A program made the position numbers and the translations under genes. The notes beneath the pieces were generated by a model, which saw nothing but the letters and a program-made list of their open reading frames with translations, was not told the origin of the DNA and did no database searches. DNA of 64,000 bases, taken from Bog-159 sp963707465. Lineage in GTDB: Bacteria > Acidobacteriota > Terriglobia > Bryobacterales > Bryobacteraceae. The stretch spans positions 1,178,001 to 1,242,000 of the forward strand of contig CAVPQK010000015.1 of assembly GCA_963707465.1 (NCBI GenBank), read 5' to 3'. Shown piece by piece: positions 1 to 8,992 of this stretch; within the stretch, counting starts at the first letter, position 1; the number at the start of each line of letters is the position of its first letter.

Positions 1-1289
1 CTAAAATTGCGCAGCGTGACGGTATCGCTGGTGGTAGCGGCCATCTGTCCCTGGAAGGCCAGCACGATATTGAAGGACAGGGAGTCATAGGCATTCTCGA
101 CGCCGGCGGCGAAGCCCAACAGCGTACCCCAACTCTGGAACGACATCTGGCAAGCGGACGTGTTGGCTCCGGCTTGGGCCCACCCCGAAACGAAGGTCTC
201 GCTTACGCTTCCGCTCCGCTGGACCAGCAACGTATTCCCCCATTTGACGGCGAACGTGAAACCAGTCAGCGAGCCTTCGTGCGAATAGTCGAAGCTGATC
301 TTGACCCGATCCCCCGCCTGTACGGTGCCGGCCGGAATCGTACAAGTGCCCAGAGTGGAAAGGGTGGTCGACGAGGTGGCGGCGCCCATGCCGGCACACA
401 GGATTTGAGGCGCGGGCGGACCCTGCGCCGTGCCTGTGGGGGTCACGCGATAAGACGCGAGCAACGTATCGCCAATCTGGGGAGCTGAAGCCGCCAAAAA
501 CTGAATCGCGTTGCCCGAGAGGGTGTAATCCAGGCCCGCCTTCTGCAGCACGCCGTTGCGGTAAAGCGACAGGCTGGAGGTGGGCGTGGGAACCGCGCTT
601 AGCGTGAAGGCGGTGTTCACGCCATTCACCAGGCCGGCGGGCACTTCCTCATCTGTAAAACTCGGCCCGACCGCGCTGGCGCTGGCCGTGCCGCAAGGTC
701 CGGAAGAGCCGTCCACGTGGACGCAGTCGGAGACGTTGCCCGTGACGGCCTCCAGCGCGCCAGTCGAATCGATCATGGCAACGCTATTGATTGTATACGC
801 CGATCCTTCCAGCGGGCGTGCGGCGAGATCCGCCAGCAACCCGATGACACCCGACTCCGGTATGGGAGTGCTTCCGCTGGTCAGCGCTCCGGGCGGCGGC
901 GCCGCTGTGCCCCCTGTCGCTTGCGACATGAGCACGGCTTGTACGCGCAACGCCGTGATACTCGGCGGAACTGCCCAGGTCTCGGTGAACTGGTCGTTGC
1001 CTGCGCTGGTGAAGGTGACCGTGTAGTATCCGGCGGGCGTGGCGTTGGTCGTGGGCACAAGCTGCACAAACAGATTGCCGCTGGTGATCATCACCGTGAC
1101 CGACTGGGTGGCTATCTGGGACGTGTCCCCAGCTACGAAGGGCGTCCACGTAATAACCGCAAACCCGTTGTAAGGAGTTCCGTTGGCGTTATAGATCACA
1201 TCCTGGATCGTAGTCAGGATCGGGCCGGAGTGCAGGGGAACTGCCAACCAGGCGGCCAGTGCGGCGATTACAAGTTTTCGGGCAGACAT
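1..1289 (-). CDS. Secreted hypothetical protein (3' end outside the window)
   Basis: A continuous minus-strand reading frame runs from an ATG at 1289 down to the window edge, giving at least 429 codons without a stop. The N-terminus is a signal peptide (MSARKLVIAALAAWLAVPLH). It is followed by a beta-rich segment of about 120 residues of the kind common in Solibacter secreted proteins (start GPILTTIQDVIYNANGTPYN). Around residues 215-260 there is a phage-tail-like motif with VNGVNTAFTLSAVPTP and LYRNGVLQKAGLDYTLSG. The remainder is rich in Ser, Thr and Gly and contains a possible jelly-roll region. The start is supported by the signal peptide, with only a weak AGGACG ribosome site upstream. 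An intrinsic-terminator hairpin lies 14 bases upstream of the ATG. Role unknown; probably a surface or secreted binding protein. I see no catalytic motif. Confidence 0.75.
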   Translation of the reverse strand, partial: MSARKLVIAALAAWLAVPLHSGPILTTIQDVIYNANGTPYNGFAVITWTPFVAGDTSQIATQSVTVMITSGNLFVQLVPTTNATPAGYYTVTFTSAGNDQFTETWAVPPSITALRVQAVLMSQATGGTAAPPPGALTSGSTPIPESGVIGLLADLAARPLEGSAYTINSVAMIDSTGALEAVTGNVSDCVHVDGSSGPCGTASASAVGPSFTDEEVPAGLVNGVNTAFTLSAVPTPTSSLSLYRNGVLQKAGLDYTLSGNAIQFLAASAPQIGDTLLASYRVTPTGTAQGPPAPQILCAGMGAATSSTTLSTLGTCTIPAGTVQAGDRVKISFDYSHEGSLTGFTFAVKWGNTLLVQRSGSVSETFVSGWAQAGANTSACQMSFQSWGTLLGFAAGVENAYDSLSFNIVLAFQGQMAATTSDTVTLRNF

Positions 1290-1302
1290 TTATTTACCGT
1301 CC

Positions 1303-1338
1303 TAAAAAAATCCCCGGGCCATGAAGAGCCCGGGGATT
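1303..1338 (-). terminator. Intrinsic-terminator hairpin in the leader of the secreted gene
   Basis: A perfect 11-bp stem (AATCCCCGGGC at 1309-1319 against GCCCGGGGATT at 1328-1338) with an 8-base loop is followed, on the minus strand, by a run of seven T (1303-1309). It has all parts of a Rho-independent terminator. It lies 14 bases before the start codon of the minus-strand gene rather than after a gene, so it could act as an attenuator. The spacing suggests it would also sit close to the ribosome binding site. Confidence 0.75.
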
Positions 1339-1494
1339 CACCGGAAAGGATAACTAACAATGCTAACGCCTCCAGTTTAACTGCCACTCCTCGCGCGGAA
1401 GCCCGGCCAAACGTCGACCCTGCGTGCTAAGTTATACTCAACGCTGATCTTGCGATTATCGCGAGACAATTTCTCGGCGTGTGACTGGAGGAAT

Positions 1495-1941
1495 ATGAGC
1501 AACTCAAACCGGCGCGCATTCATCCGCGGAGGCGCCCTGGCGGCGGCCGCGGGAGGAGCCGCCAAGGCACAAACCGGACCCCAGAAGACGGTCCACCACA
1601 AGGGCGAGAAGCCCGAAAAAACACCGCTGTTCAACTGCGCGGTTTCCTACGGCAATTTGTTGTTTATATGCGGAAAAGGCGCGCATTTCGCGGGTGACAT
1701 CAAGGCCCACACCGACCACGTCCTGAATGAGATTCAGACGGAGTTGGAGAATGCCGGATCGTCCATGGACAAAGTGCTGAAGTGCAGCGTCTTCTTGAAC
1801 GACCTGAAGGACTACAAGGGAATGAATGAGGTCTTCCAGGGCCGCTTCGGCAAGAACCCGCCAGTCCGCACCACCATCGCCGCGGCGGGCGGAATTCCGG
1901 GCGACTCGCTGGTCGAGATCGATGTGATCGCCTATATCTGA
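1495..1941 (+). CDS. Tat-exported RidA/YjgF-family protein
   Basis: 148 residues from the ATG at 1495, preceded by a GGAGG ribosome site at 1487-1491; an upstream in-frame start at 1450 is less likely. The N-terminus MSNSNRRAFIRGGALAAAAG is a twin-arginine signal with Arg-Arg, a hydrophobic Ala-rich stretch and an AKAQ cleavage region. The remaining ~120 residues match the RidA (YjgF/YER057c/UK114) fold, including the conserved PVRTTIAAAGGIPGDSLVEI block whose Arg binds the substrate carboxylate in RidA proteins. Family members deaminate reactive enamine/imine intermediates in the cytoplasm. Export of a folded copy by Tat is seen in soil bacteria but its substrate is unknown. The stop lies 20 bases before the next gene, so the two are probably co-transcribed. 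Confidence 0.88.
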   Translation: MSNSNRRAFIRGGALAAAAGGAAKAQTGPQKTVHHKGEKPEKTPLFNCAVSYGNLLFICGKGAHFAGDIKAHTDHVLNEIQTELENAGSSMDKVLKCSVFLNDLKDYKGMNEVFQGRFGKNPPVRTTIAAAGGIPGDSLVEIDVIAYI

Positions 1942-1961
1942 GAAGCCGCGCTGGAACCCCC

Positions 1962-2924
1962 ATGCTGCCATATCGGCTTGTCTACCACGACGGCTACGAC
2001 CTGAAGCTGGGAGACCATGTGTTCCCATCTCAGAAGTTTCGCTATATCCGCGAGCGGCTGTTGCGCGACAGATTCGCCACTCCGGAGGACTTCGTTCAAC
2101 CGGAACCCGCCAGCGATGCAGACATTCTGGCCGTTCACGAACCGGGTTGGGTGCGCCGGCTGCAGACCGGAACGCTTAGCTACCACGAACTGATGCAACT
2201 GGAGGTACCGTACAGCCCCGAGTTGGTGAAGGCGTTCTGGCTCGCGGCGGGAGGCACGACGCTGGCTGCCCGCCTGGCCCTGAAGCAGGGGATCGGGTTC
2301 AACGTGGGCGGCGGATTCCATCACGCCTTTCGCGGACACGGCGAAGGTTTCTGCGCGATTAATGACATCGCCGTGGCTATCCGGAACCTGCAGCGCGGCA
2401 GTAGCGGCGATGCAGCCATCCAGCGCGCCATGGTGGTGGATTGCGATGTGCACCACGGAAACGGAACCGCAGGCATTTTCGCGGGCGACGCCTCAGTGTT
2501 CACGCTGTCCATTCACCAGTTCAATAACTACCCCTCGGAAAAGCCGCCTTCCAGCCTGGACATTCATTTGGCAGATGGCGTGGGCGACGAGGAGTACCTG
2601 CACCGGCTGGGCGATGGATATCGCACCGCGATAAACATGTTTCATCCGGAACTGCTCATCTATGTCGCGGGAGCGGACCCTTACTGCGAGGATCAACTCG
2701 GCGGGCTTTCGCTGAGCCTGGAAGGGCTGCGCGAGCGCGACCGGCTGGTCATCTGGACCGCGCTCCACAGCCACGTCCCGGTGGCGATCGTGCTGGCCGG
2801 CGGCTATGCCATGAATGTACAGGATACGGTGACCATTCACGCCAACACCGCGCACGTGGCTAAGGAAGTTTTGGAGAAGACCGGCTGGCATTCGGAGGCA
2901 CCCTCCCCCACGGGGGGCCACTGA
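1962..2924 (+). CDS. Histone deacetylase / acetoin-utilization family amidohydrolase
   Basis: 320 residues. It shows the arginase-deacetylase fold landmarks: the catalytic His pair in GGGFHHA, the zinc ligands Asp and His in VVDCDVHHGNGT, a third Asp ligand in VAGADPY, and the late GGGY-like motif as LAGGYAM. Bacterial members (AcuC and HdaH types) remove acyl groups from lysine or from small acetylated amines. The protein has no signal peptide, so it should act in the cytoplasm. It follows the RidA gene by 20 bases. The actual substrate cannot be told from sequence: protein lysine deacetylase and acetylpolyamine deacetylase are both possible. Confidence 0.9.
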   Translation: MLPYRLVYHDGYDLKLGDHVFPSQKFRYIRERLLRDRFATPEDFVQPEPASDADILAVHEPGWVRRLQTGTLSYHELMQLEVPYSPELVKAFWLAAGGTTLAARLALKQGIGFNVGGGFHHAFRGHGEGFCAINDIAVAIRNLQRGSSGDAAIQRAMVVDCDVHHGNGTAGIFAGDASVFTLSIHQFNNYPSEKPPSSLDIHLADGVGDEEYLHRLGDGYRTAINMFHPELLIYVAGADPYCEDQLGGLSLSLEGLRERDRLVIWTALHSHVPVAIVLAGGYAMNVQDTVTIHANTAHVAKEVLEKTGWHSEAPSPTGGH

Positions 2925-3116
2925 CGAGACATCCGTTCGCGGCGCCTGGTATTTTGTAGACCCTTAGGCGGGCAGCCACACGTTCGGCAATTCGACTGCG
3001 AGTGGAGAAGTGCGTCTCGACTCGCTTGTTTGTGTTCGGCCCATCTCCCTCTCGACTTGTTGAATGCCAAACCCGGGCTAACTAAAGAAAGGAGCTCCGG
3101 TTGCCGATGGTCACCT

Positions 3117-4706
3117 ATGATGAGGGTTTCTAAGTCTGGGGCCCCTCGCCCCGCACAACTTGTCTTCCTGCTCGCGATTCTGGCGGGTTCTCCCGCCCTA
3201 TTGCCGGCGCAGCCGCAAGGCGCCTATCCGCGGGAGCCTGATTCGCCCGCCGCGGCAAATGGGGGCAAGGCGCTGAGCCTCGCCGAGTGTCTGGATACCG
3301 CCTTCAAGAATAACCATCGGCGCCCGCTGTCCCAGTTCGCCGTGGCCACGGCTGAGGCGCAACACCGCCAGGCCTTGGCCGGATACTGGCCCCAGGTGAA
3401 CTTTAAGGGCGGCTACGAGCGAATGGATCAGCCGTTGAACTTCCTGTTTCCGGCGAGTTCGATGCCAATTCCCGCTCAAACCCTGACCATCCCTACCGGG
3501 ACGATGGTGGTCAGCATTCCCGCGGGCGCCTTGGCCCCCGGTTTTCCACCCAGCCCTATACAGATGCCGGTCAATTTTCCTGCCCAGACCGTGAAAACAC
3601 CGGCTGAGAACCTGGCGATTCCCGAACAGAACATCAAGGTGCTCGACAAAGACCTGGTGACTAGCTCGCTGGATCTTAAGTGGCTTTTATTCGACGGCGG
3701 GATGCGGAAGGGCTGGCGGGAGCAATCCGGTGCCTTTCTGGATATGATGCGCCAGGAAGTTCGCCGTACCGATCTCGAGATCGCCGACAGCGTAAAGAGG
3801 TTTTACTGGGGCGCTGTGCTAGCGCGTCAGCTTCATCAACTCGGCGAGGACACCCTGGCGCGCATGGAGGCCACCTTGGAACTAACCGAGACGATGTACA
3901 AGGCGGGCTCCGAGAAAGTCAACAAGACCGATTACCTGGACAACCAGGTGATGGTGGAGTCGGTCCGCGCGATGGTGGCTGGCTTGGAGAAGAACGAGAA
4001 AATGTCTCAAGCGGCGCTGGCCAATACCATGGGAATGCCGTGGACGGCCAGTGTCGAGCCATCCGCCGCCGAGATTCCGTTCGCCCCGTACACCGGGAAC
4101 CTTGAAGAGCTGGCCGGCATGTCCTACCGGTTCAGTCCGGATTGGGGAAAGCTGGAAGCCGGGCTGCGGGCGGCAGAAGGGGCCGTCACAACAGCAAAGA
4201 GCGATTACTATCCCAAGCTCGCCCTGACGGGGGAATTGCATCGCTGGTGGAACGACGGGTACAACGCGGGCATGGCGACCGCCCAGAATCGGGCCGGGTG
4301 GGTGGCCGGTGTGGGAATCGAGGTCCCCATCTTTAACGGCTTTCTCACGCACAACAAAATAAGCGAAGCCCAGGCGCAAGTGAAGCGGCTCAAAGAAACT
4401 CAATTCCAGCTCCGGGAAGGGCTCGGCCTGCAAGTCAAGAACCTGGTTCTGGGGCTGGACGCGGCCCTGAAGGCGGACCGAGCCACCGCTAGCGCCATGA
4501 AAGCGGCCCAGGACAATCGAGACCTGAACACCCGCGCCTACGAGAACGGGCTCGTCGAAACCGAGAAAGTCATCCGTGCACAGCTCGTCGAGGCGCTCAT
4601 GACGGCCCAGCATTACGTAGCCCGCTACCAGTACGCCGATTTGTTGTCCCAACTCGGCCTGGTCGTGGGTACCGAGGTGCAGCAAGAGCTCAACGCGGTG
4701 CGCTGA
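3117..4706 (+). CDS. TolC-family outer-membrane channel protein
   Basis: 529 residues from the first of two adjacent ATG codons (3117, 3120). The reading frame is open back to 3030 but the signal peptide (LVFLLAILAGSPALLPAQ) fits the 3117 start. The mature part begins with the TolC-type motif LSLAECLDTAFKNN, contains the two long coiled-coil repeats (AEAQHRQALAGYWPQVNFKG and AEGAVTTAKSDYYPKLALTG) and ends with LLSQLGLVVGTEVQ. TolC trimers form an outer-membrane channel-tunnel for efflux or secretion. A Pro-rich insert (about residues 110-170) after the first repeat is unusual. There is no adaptor (HlyD) or inner-membrane pump nearby. Instead it heads an operon of two binding proteins and a two-component system. 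A GGAG ribosome site lies 22 bases upstream, rather far. Confidence 0.92.
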   Translation: MMRVSKSGAPRPAQLVFLLAILAGSPALLPAQPQGAYPREPDSPAAANGGKALSLAECLDTAFKNNHRRPLSQFAVATAEAQHRQALAGYWPQVNFKGGYERMDQPLNFLFPASSMPIPAQTLTIPTGTMVVSIPAGALAPGFPPSPIQMPVNFPAQTVKTPAENLAIPEQNIKVLDKDLVTSSLDLKWLLFDGGMRKGWREQSGAFLDMMRQEVRRTDLEIADSVKRFYWGAVLARQLHQLGEDTLARMEATLELTETMYKAGSEKVNKTDYLDNQVMVESVRAMVAGLEKNEKMSQAALANTMGMPWTASVEPSAAEIPFAPYTGNLEELAGMSYRFSPDWGKLEAGLRAAEGAVTTAKSDYYPKLALTGELHRWWNDGYNAGMATAQNRAGWVAGVGIEVPIFNGFLTHNKISEAQAQVKRLKETQFQLREGLGLQVKNLVLGLDAALKADRATASAMKAAQDNRDLNTRAYENGLVETEKVIRAQLVEALMTAQHYVARYQYADLLSQLGLVVGTEVQQELNAVR

Positions 4707-4725
4707 CGAAAGAGGAGACGATGCC

Positions 4726-5673
4726 ATGTTTTCCGGATTACGCAAAACCGGGGTGCCAACTGGGTTTTCATGCTTGGTAAGCGGACTGTGCTTTTGGGCC
4801 GCTGGCGCCGCTCAAATGGGGGCCGGTTCGGATGCAATCACCCGGATCGGCGCTCCGCCACCGCGCCTGGGCATCTCCGAAAAGGTGGTGTACGGGGTCA
4901 ACCTCAGCGATGCCAGAGCGGCCATGCTGGTCTGGACCAGGGAAATCATGAAGACCATCGACATGAACGTCGTTGTCGCTCAAGAAGTCGTAAAACCGAG
5001 CGACCAGCTTTTGGCGGCCATCCGCGGCGGGACGGTGGACCTATTCTGTCTCACCGCCCAGGAATACCGGCAGGTCGCCGCGTACGTGGATACCAGCCGC
5101 ATCATCGCGGACGATTTTGGCGGAGACGAGTTGCTGCTCGTGGTGCGCGAGGGCAGCGGCATCGTGAATCTGGCCGGTTTGCGCGGCCGGTCCGTCATTC
5201 TGCAGGAAAGCCCGAGTACCGGCTTGGCCGAACCGTGGCTGACAGTGTCTCTATGGCGCGAGGGTCTCGAGTCCCCCGCCCAGTCGCTCAGCCGCATGAC
5301 CAGAAACACGAAACTTTCTCAAGTTGTTCTGCCTGTGTTCTTCGGGCAGGCCGACGCCTGTGTGGTGACTCGCCGGGGCCTGAACACCATGTTTGAACTC
5401 AACCCGCAACTCTCTCGGAAACTGAAGGTCCTGCTGGCATCGCCCAGGATGGTCAGCGCCTTCTTTGCGTGGCGCAAAGATTATCCTACCTCTCTCAAGA
5501 AGCCACTCTTCGACCGGCTGGTCGAGTTGAAGTCGAGCCCCGCGACCCGGCAGATCCTGACGTTATTTCAGTCTTCGGGCTTCACTGCCCGGGATGCCGA
5601 CTGCTTGCGCCCGGCCAACTCCCTGCTGGAAGCCTACGAGCGGCGCCGGGAGACTCAGCCAGGCAGGAAGTAA
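4726..5673 (+). CDS. PhnD-like periplasmic binding protein 1
   Basis: 315 residues, starting at an ATG preceded by GAGGAG. There is an N-terminal export signal (about residues 10-30) without an obvious lipobox Cys. The body follows the phosphate/phosphite/phosphonate-binding (PhnD) fold: an early strand KVVYGVNLSDARAAMLVW, the DLFCLTAQEY hinge, GLRGRSVILQESPSTG, and a late VFFGQADACVVTRRGLNTM segment. Known relatives bind phosphonates, phosphate or other small oxyanions for ABC import. No ABC ATPase or permease is present here, which points to a sensory role feeding the histidine kinase downstream. Paralogous to the next gene. Ligand unknown. Confidence 0.82.
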   Translation: MFSGLRKTGVPTGFSCLVSGLCFWAAGAAQMGAGSDAITRIGAPPPRLGISEKVVYGVNLSDARAAMLVWTREIMKTIDMNVVVAQEVVKPSDQLLAAIRGGTVDLFCLTAQEYRQVAAYVDTSRIIADDFGGDELLLVVREGSGIVNLAGLRGRSVILQESPSTGLAEPWLTVSLWREGLESPAQSLSRMTRNTKLSQVVLPVFFGQADACVVTRRGLNTMFELNPQLSRKLKVLLASPRMVSAFFAWRKDYPTSLKKPLFDRLVELKSSPATRQILTLFQSSGFTARDADCLRPANSLLEAYERRRETQPGRK

Positions 5674-5678
5674 AGACA

Positions 5679-6710
5679 ATGCGGCCAGCGGTCAATCGCT
5701 TCATTTCGTCCCGGCGCGCTCGACCACGGCCGGTCGCTAAGCGGCGGCTGTTACTACTCGTGTTCTTACTCCTGGCGGCACTTTCAATGTGGGTAGTGCC
5801 GGCGGCGGTCGCGGGTCCGGTTGCGCCTCGAGCGTCGCGCCGCGTGCACATGGACGTGCTTTACAGCGCCAGCCTGCTTCATGCCGTCAGCAAGAACGAT
5901 GCCGTTGCAGCCATACGGCTGTGGGTCGAGACCATCGCCCGCCAGCGGGGTTGGTTGATGGATTCCAGTATTTCGATAGCCGAGAACCTGCCCGAACTGA
6001 AAAAGCGCGTGCAGGAAGGTCCAGTGACTCTTGTGGCGTTGGATCCCGTGGAGTATCTCGAACTGGCTGATTTGGGGGTGTTGGAACCCGCCTTCACGGG
6101 CACCACGGACAAGTCCGACGGAACTCCGCAGTTCCTGTTGGTGGCCAACCAGGAATCGGGCGCGACGGCGATTTCCGGTCTTCGCGGCAAAACCCTCGCA
6201 ATCCAGGCCAACTCTCGGGCGGACCTGGGCCGCATGTGGATCGAGATCCTGCTTCGCGACGGCGGTCTGGGACCCGCGGATCGTTTCTTCGGTTCGCTGA
6301 GTTCGGTGCCCACCTCTTCGGCGGCGGCGCTACCCATCTTCTTCGGAAAACTGGGGGCGGGCGTAGTCGATCGCGCCAGTTTCGAGGTCATGGAGGAGAT
6401 GAACCCACAACTCGGATCGAAGCTGCTGGTTCTCGCCGCAAGTCCCCCTCTGCTGTCTGGGATTCTATGCGTGGACAAGCGGACCAAAGATAATCGCGAG
6501 GATTTGCTGAAAGGGTTGCGGGAACTCCATCGGACAGTGGAGGGCAAACAGATTCTTCTGGTTTTCAAGTCGAGCCGGCTGAAGCCGGTGTCCACCGAGG
6601 ACCTGGAGCAAGCGAGATCCCTCTACGCGAAGTACCGGCTAATCTCCGGAAAAACGGCTGATCCCAAGCCGGGAGTGCCTGGCGGTTTGCACCTTGGGGC
6701 AAGGCCATGA
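5679..6710 (+). CDS. PhnD-like periplasmic binding protein 2
   Basis: 343 residues from the ATG at 5679, five bases after the previous stop; the open frame extends further upstream but overlaps the previous gene in another frame. The signal peptide has a strong core (RLLLLVFLLLAALSMWVV) ending in AVAG. Its layout parallels the preceding gene: VTLVALDPVEYLEL, GLRGKTLAIQANSRADL, ALPIFFGKLGAGVVDRASFE and MNPQLGSKLLVLA, matching the MFELNPQLSRKLKVLLA block of the first protein, so the two arose by duplication. It overlaps the kinase gene by 4 bases (ATGA), implying translational coupling and equal expression. Probably a second ligand-sensing component with diverged specificity. Confidence 0.8.
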   Translation: MRPAVNRFISSRRARPRPVAKRRLLLLVFLLLAALSMWVVPAAVAGPVAPRASRRVHMDVLYSASLLHAVSKNDAVAAIRLWVETIARQRGWLMDSSISIAENLPELKKRVQEGPVTLVALDPVEYLELADLGVLEPAFTGTTDKSDGTPQFLLVANQESGATAISGLRGKTLAIQANSRADLGRMWIEILLRDGGLGPADRFFGSLSSVPTSSAAALPIFFGKLGAGVVDRASFEVMEEMNPQLGSKLLVLAASPPLLSGILCVDKRTKDNREDLLKGLRELHRTVEGKQILLVFKSSRLKPVSTEDLEQARSLYAKYRLISGKTADPKPGVPGGLHLGARP

Positions 6711-8992
6711 CGCATCACGCGGGTACCTCTTTGGCCTTGGGCCACGCACCTGCGTCGCAGCAAAGGAATGCCCCGAAACCGGGCCTCACGCCATCCCGAA
6801 TTCTAAGGAGCATCAGCTTCCGCATCTCCACCACATGCTGGCTAGTGACGCTATTGGCACTGGCCCTTTACGTCACCGTGAATCTGCCGCAGCAGAAGAA
6901 GGACCTGCGCGATGCCTTGAAGTCCAAGGCGCAAGGCGTCTCTTCCTCCTTGCAGGACGTCACGGCGGGCGCGGCGATGTCGGAGGATTACAGCACCGTC
7001 GTGGACCACTGCGTCCAGGTACTGAAAGGCGATGAAGCCATCGAGTATCTGGTCATTACCAAAGCGGACGGGTTCTCGGTCGTGGTCGACCGAATCGGCT
7101 GGCGAACCGAGACCTTGGGCCGGTTCTGGCGCCCGGTGTCGCGTGAAGTAATCGGCGAGATCGCGTATGTCCCGCTTATCGGCAAAAGTGTCTTCCGCTA
7201 TGCCAGGCCTCTCGACTATTCGGCGATCCAATGGGGCTGGGTGAATGTCGGGCTCTCCACGGCCGCTTACGACCGCAGCGTTGCCAGGGTGTACCAGCGT
7301 TCCGCATTGCTGGCCGTTCTGGGCGCCGGCCTCAGCTTAATGTTTTCGTTCGGCCAGGCCCGCAGATTGGTCAGGCCGATTATTACTCTGCAGGGCGTTG
7401 TCGGGCAGGTTGCGGGCGGTGATCTCTCGGCTCGGGCGGAATTGGGTAGCGGGGATGAAGTGGAGGACCTGGCCCGTTGCTTCAATAGCATGGCCGACAC
7501 CATCCTGGATCGCAACCGCATCCTGGAGAGCGTCCGCTTCGCCGGCCAGCAACTGCTCAGCGCGGACGACTGGACCGGCATTGTGGACGAAGTTCTGGCC
7601 AAGATAGGGCAGGCGGCGGGAGTGAGCCGGGCGTACATCTTCGAAAATGGCCTCGCCCCCGATGACGCCCTTCTGAGTACAGAGCGCTACGAATGGCTGG
7701 CGCCCGGAATTCACTCCACCATCGCAAACTGGCAGAGCTTTGCGTGGACCGGAAGCTTGCTCGAAGAGTGGGCCCGTAGGCTTGGCTCCGGGCAGGTAGT
7801 GTCGGCCAGTTTCCCACAGTCTGGCGGACAGTACCGCGGAAAAATCGATCAGTCGCTTCGATCGGTTATTTCGACGCCTATTCGGGTAGGGGGCGCCTGG
7901 TGGGGCCTGCTGGGCTTCGACGAATGTGTCCGCGACCGCGAGTGGGGCGACGCCGAAAAAGACAGCTTCCAGGCCGTCGCCGATATGTTGGGCGCCGCCA
8001 TCGCCCGTCAGCGTGCCAAACAGGCCCTGCAGGAGGTCAACGAGAGCTTGGAGCGCCGGGTCCTCGAACGCACCCGCGAACTGCAACAGCAGGTCGGGGC
8101 CAAGGAAGAGGCCTATGTTCAATTGGCCGAGGCGCAACAGCGCTTCATGGCGTTGTCTCGCCAGGCAGGAATGGCTGAAGTAGCCACTGGCGTCCTGCAT
8201 AATGTGGGCAATGTGTTGAACAGCGTCAATGTCTCCGCCACCATCGTCGCCAACAAGATCCGGGACTCTCGCATTGCCAACGTGGCGGCACTATCGGGCA
8301 TGCTGGAAGAGCATTCCGGCGAGTTGTCCGATTTCCTCAGCCGCGACCCGAAAGGGCAGCGTGTCGTGCCCTACCTGTCGAAACTGGGCAGCCACCTCGA
8401 ACAAGAACGTCAGGTGATGCTGCAAGAGCTGGAATTGCTGACGGGACACATTGGGCACATCAAGCAGATCGTGGCGACACAGCAGAGTTACGCCAAGGTT
8501 TCCGGCTTGATCGAACGCGTCTCTCTTCCGGAACTGGTGGAGGATGCTATTGGTATTGTCGAGCCCGGACTGGGCCGGCACGGCATTCGTATGGAGCGGG
8601 ACGAAACGCTGCCGCTTGTCGCCGTCGATAAGCACAGCGTCCTCCAGATCCTGTTAAACCTCCTGCGCAACGCGAAGGAGGCCATCAAGGATTCAGACCA
8701 CCAGGAGAATAGCATTCTGGTCCGGATCCACAGCTGGGGTGAAGACCGCATGCGCATCTCGGTCCAGGACACCGGAATGGGACTGCCGCAGGAAAACCTC
8801 ACACAGGTCTTCTCCCATGGATTCACCACCCGCCGCGACGGCCATGGCTTTGGCCTCCATTCCGGAGCTAACGCCGCGCGCCAAATGGGGGGCGCGCTCT
8901 GGGCCGAGAGTGACGGGCCCGGTCGGGGAGCCACCTTCACCCTCGAACTGCCGTTGAACGCCAGAACCGCAAAGGAAACACAACCCGTATGA
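6707..8992 (+). CDS. HAMP-GAF sensor histidine kinase
   Basis: 761 residues. Order of parts: membrane segment at about 42-62, a ~140-residue periplasmic domain, a second membrane segment at about 200-218, HAMP (LVRPIITLQGVVGQVAGGDL to about 270), a GAF-type domain (about 280-435), a coiled coil, an H-box with His498 in GVLHNVGNVLNS, and a C-terminal HATPase (N-box LLNLLRNAKEAI, G1 DTGMGLP, G2 GHGFGLHSGANAA). The HNVGN H-box differs from the usual HELR/HEIR type, so it belongs to a less common kinase subfamily. ATGA overlaps at both ends couple it to the second binding protein and to the response regulator. It probably reads ligand occupancy of the periplasmic proteins and phosphorylates the following regulator. 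Confidence 0.92.
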   Translation: MTHHAGTSLALGHAPASQQRNAPKPGLTPSRILRSISFRISTTCWLVTLLALALYVTVNLPQQKKDLRDALKSKAQGVSSSLQDVTAGAAMSEDYSTVVDHCVQVLKGDEAIEYLVITKADGFSVVVDRIGWRTETLGRFWRPVSREVIGEIAYVPLIGKSVFRYARPLDYSAIQWGWVNVGLSTAAYDRSVARVYQRSALLAVLGAGLSLMFSFGQARRLVRPIITLQGVVGQVAGGDLSARAELGSGDEVEDLARCFNSMADTILDRNRILESVRFAGQQLLSADDWTGIVDEVLAKIGQAAGVSRAYIFENGLAPDDALLSTERYEWLAPGIHSTIANWQSFAWTGSLLEEWARRLGSGQVVSASFPQSGGQYRGKIDQSLRSVISTPIRVGGAWWGLLGFDECVRDREWGDAEKDSFQAVADMLGAAIARQRAKQALQEVNESLERRVLERTRELQQQVGAKEEAYVQLAEAQQRFMALSRQAGMAEVATGVLHNVGNVLNSVNVSATIVANKIRDSRIANVAALSGMLEEHSGELSDFLSRDPKGQRVVPYLSKLGSHLEQERQVMLQELELLTGHIGHIKQIVATQQSYAKVSGLIERVSLPELVEDAIGIVEPGLGRHGIRMERDETLPLVAVDKHSVLQILLNLLRNAKEAIKDSDHQENSILVRIHSWGEDRMRISVQDTGMGLPQENLTQVFSHGFTTRRDGHGFGLHSGANAARQMGGALWAESDGPGRGATFTLELPLNARTAKETQPV

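Noticed and set aside
1..1289. Prophage tail-fibre gene, because of the NGVLQKAGLDYTL motif.
   Set aside because: No other phage gene is in the window and the protein has a signal peptide; such motifs also occur in acidobacterial secreted proteins.
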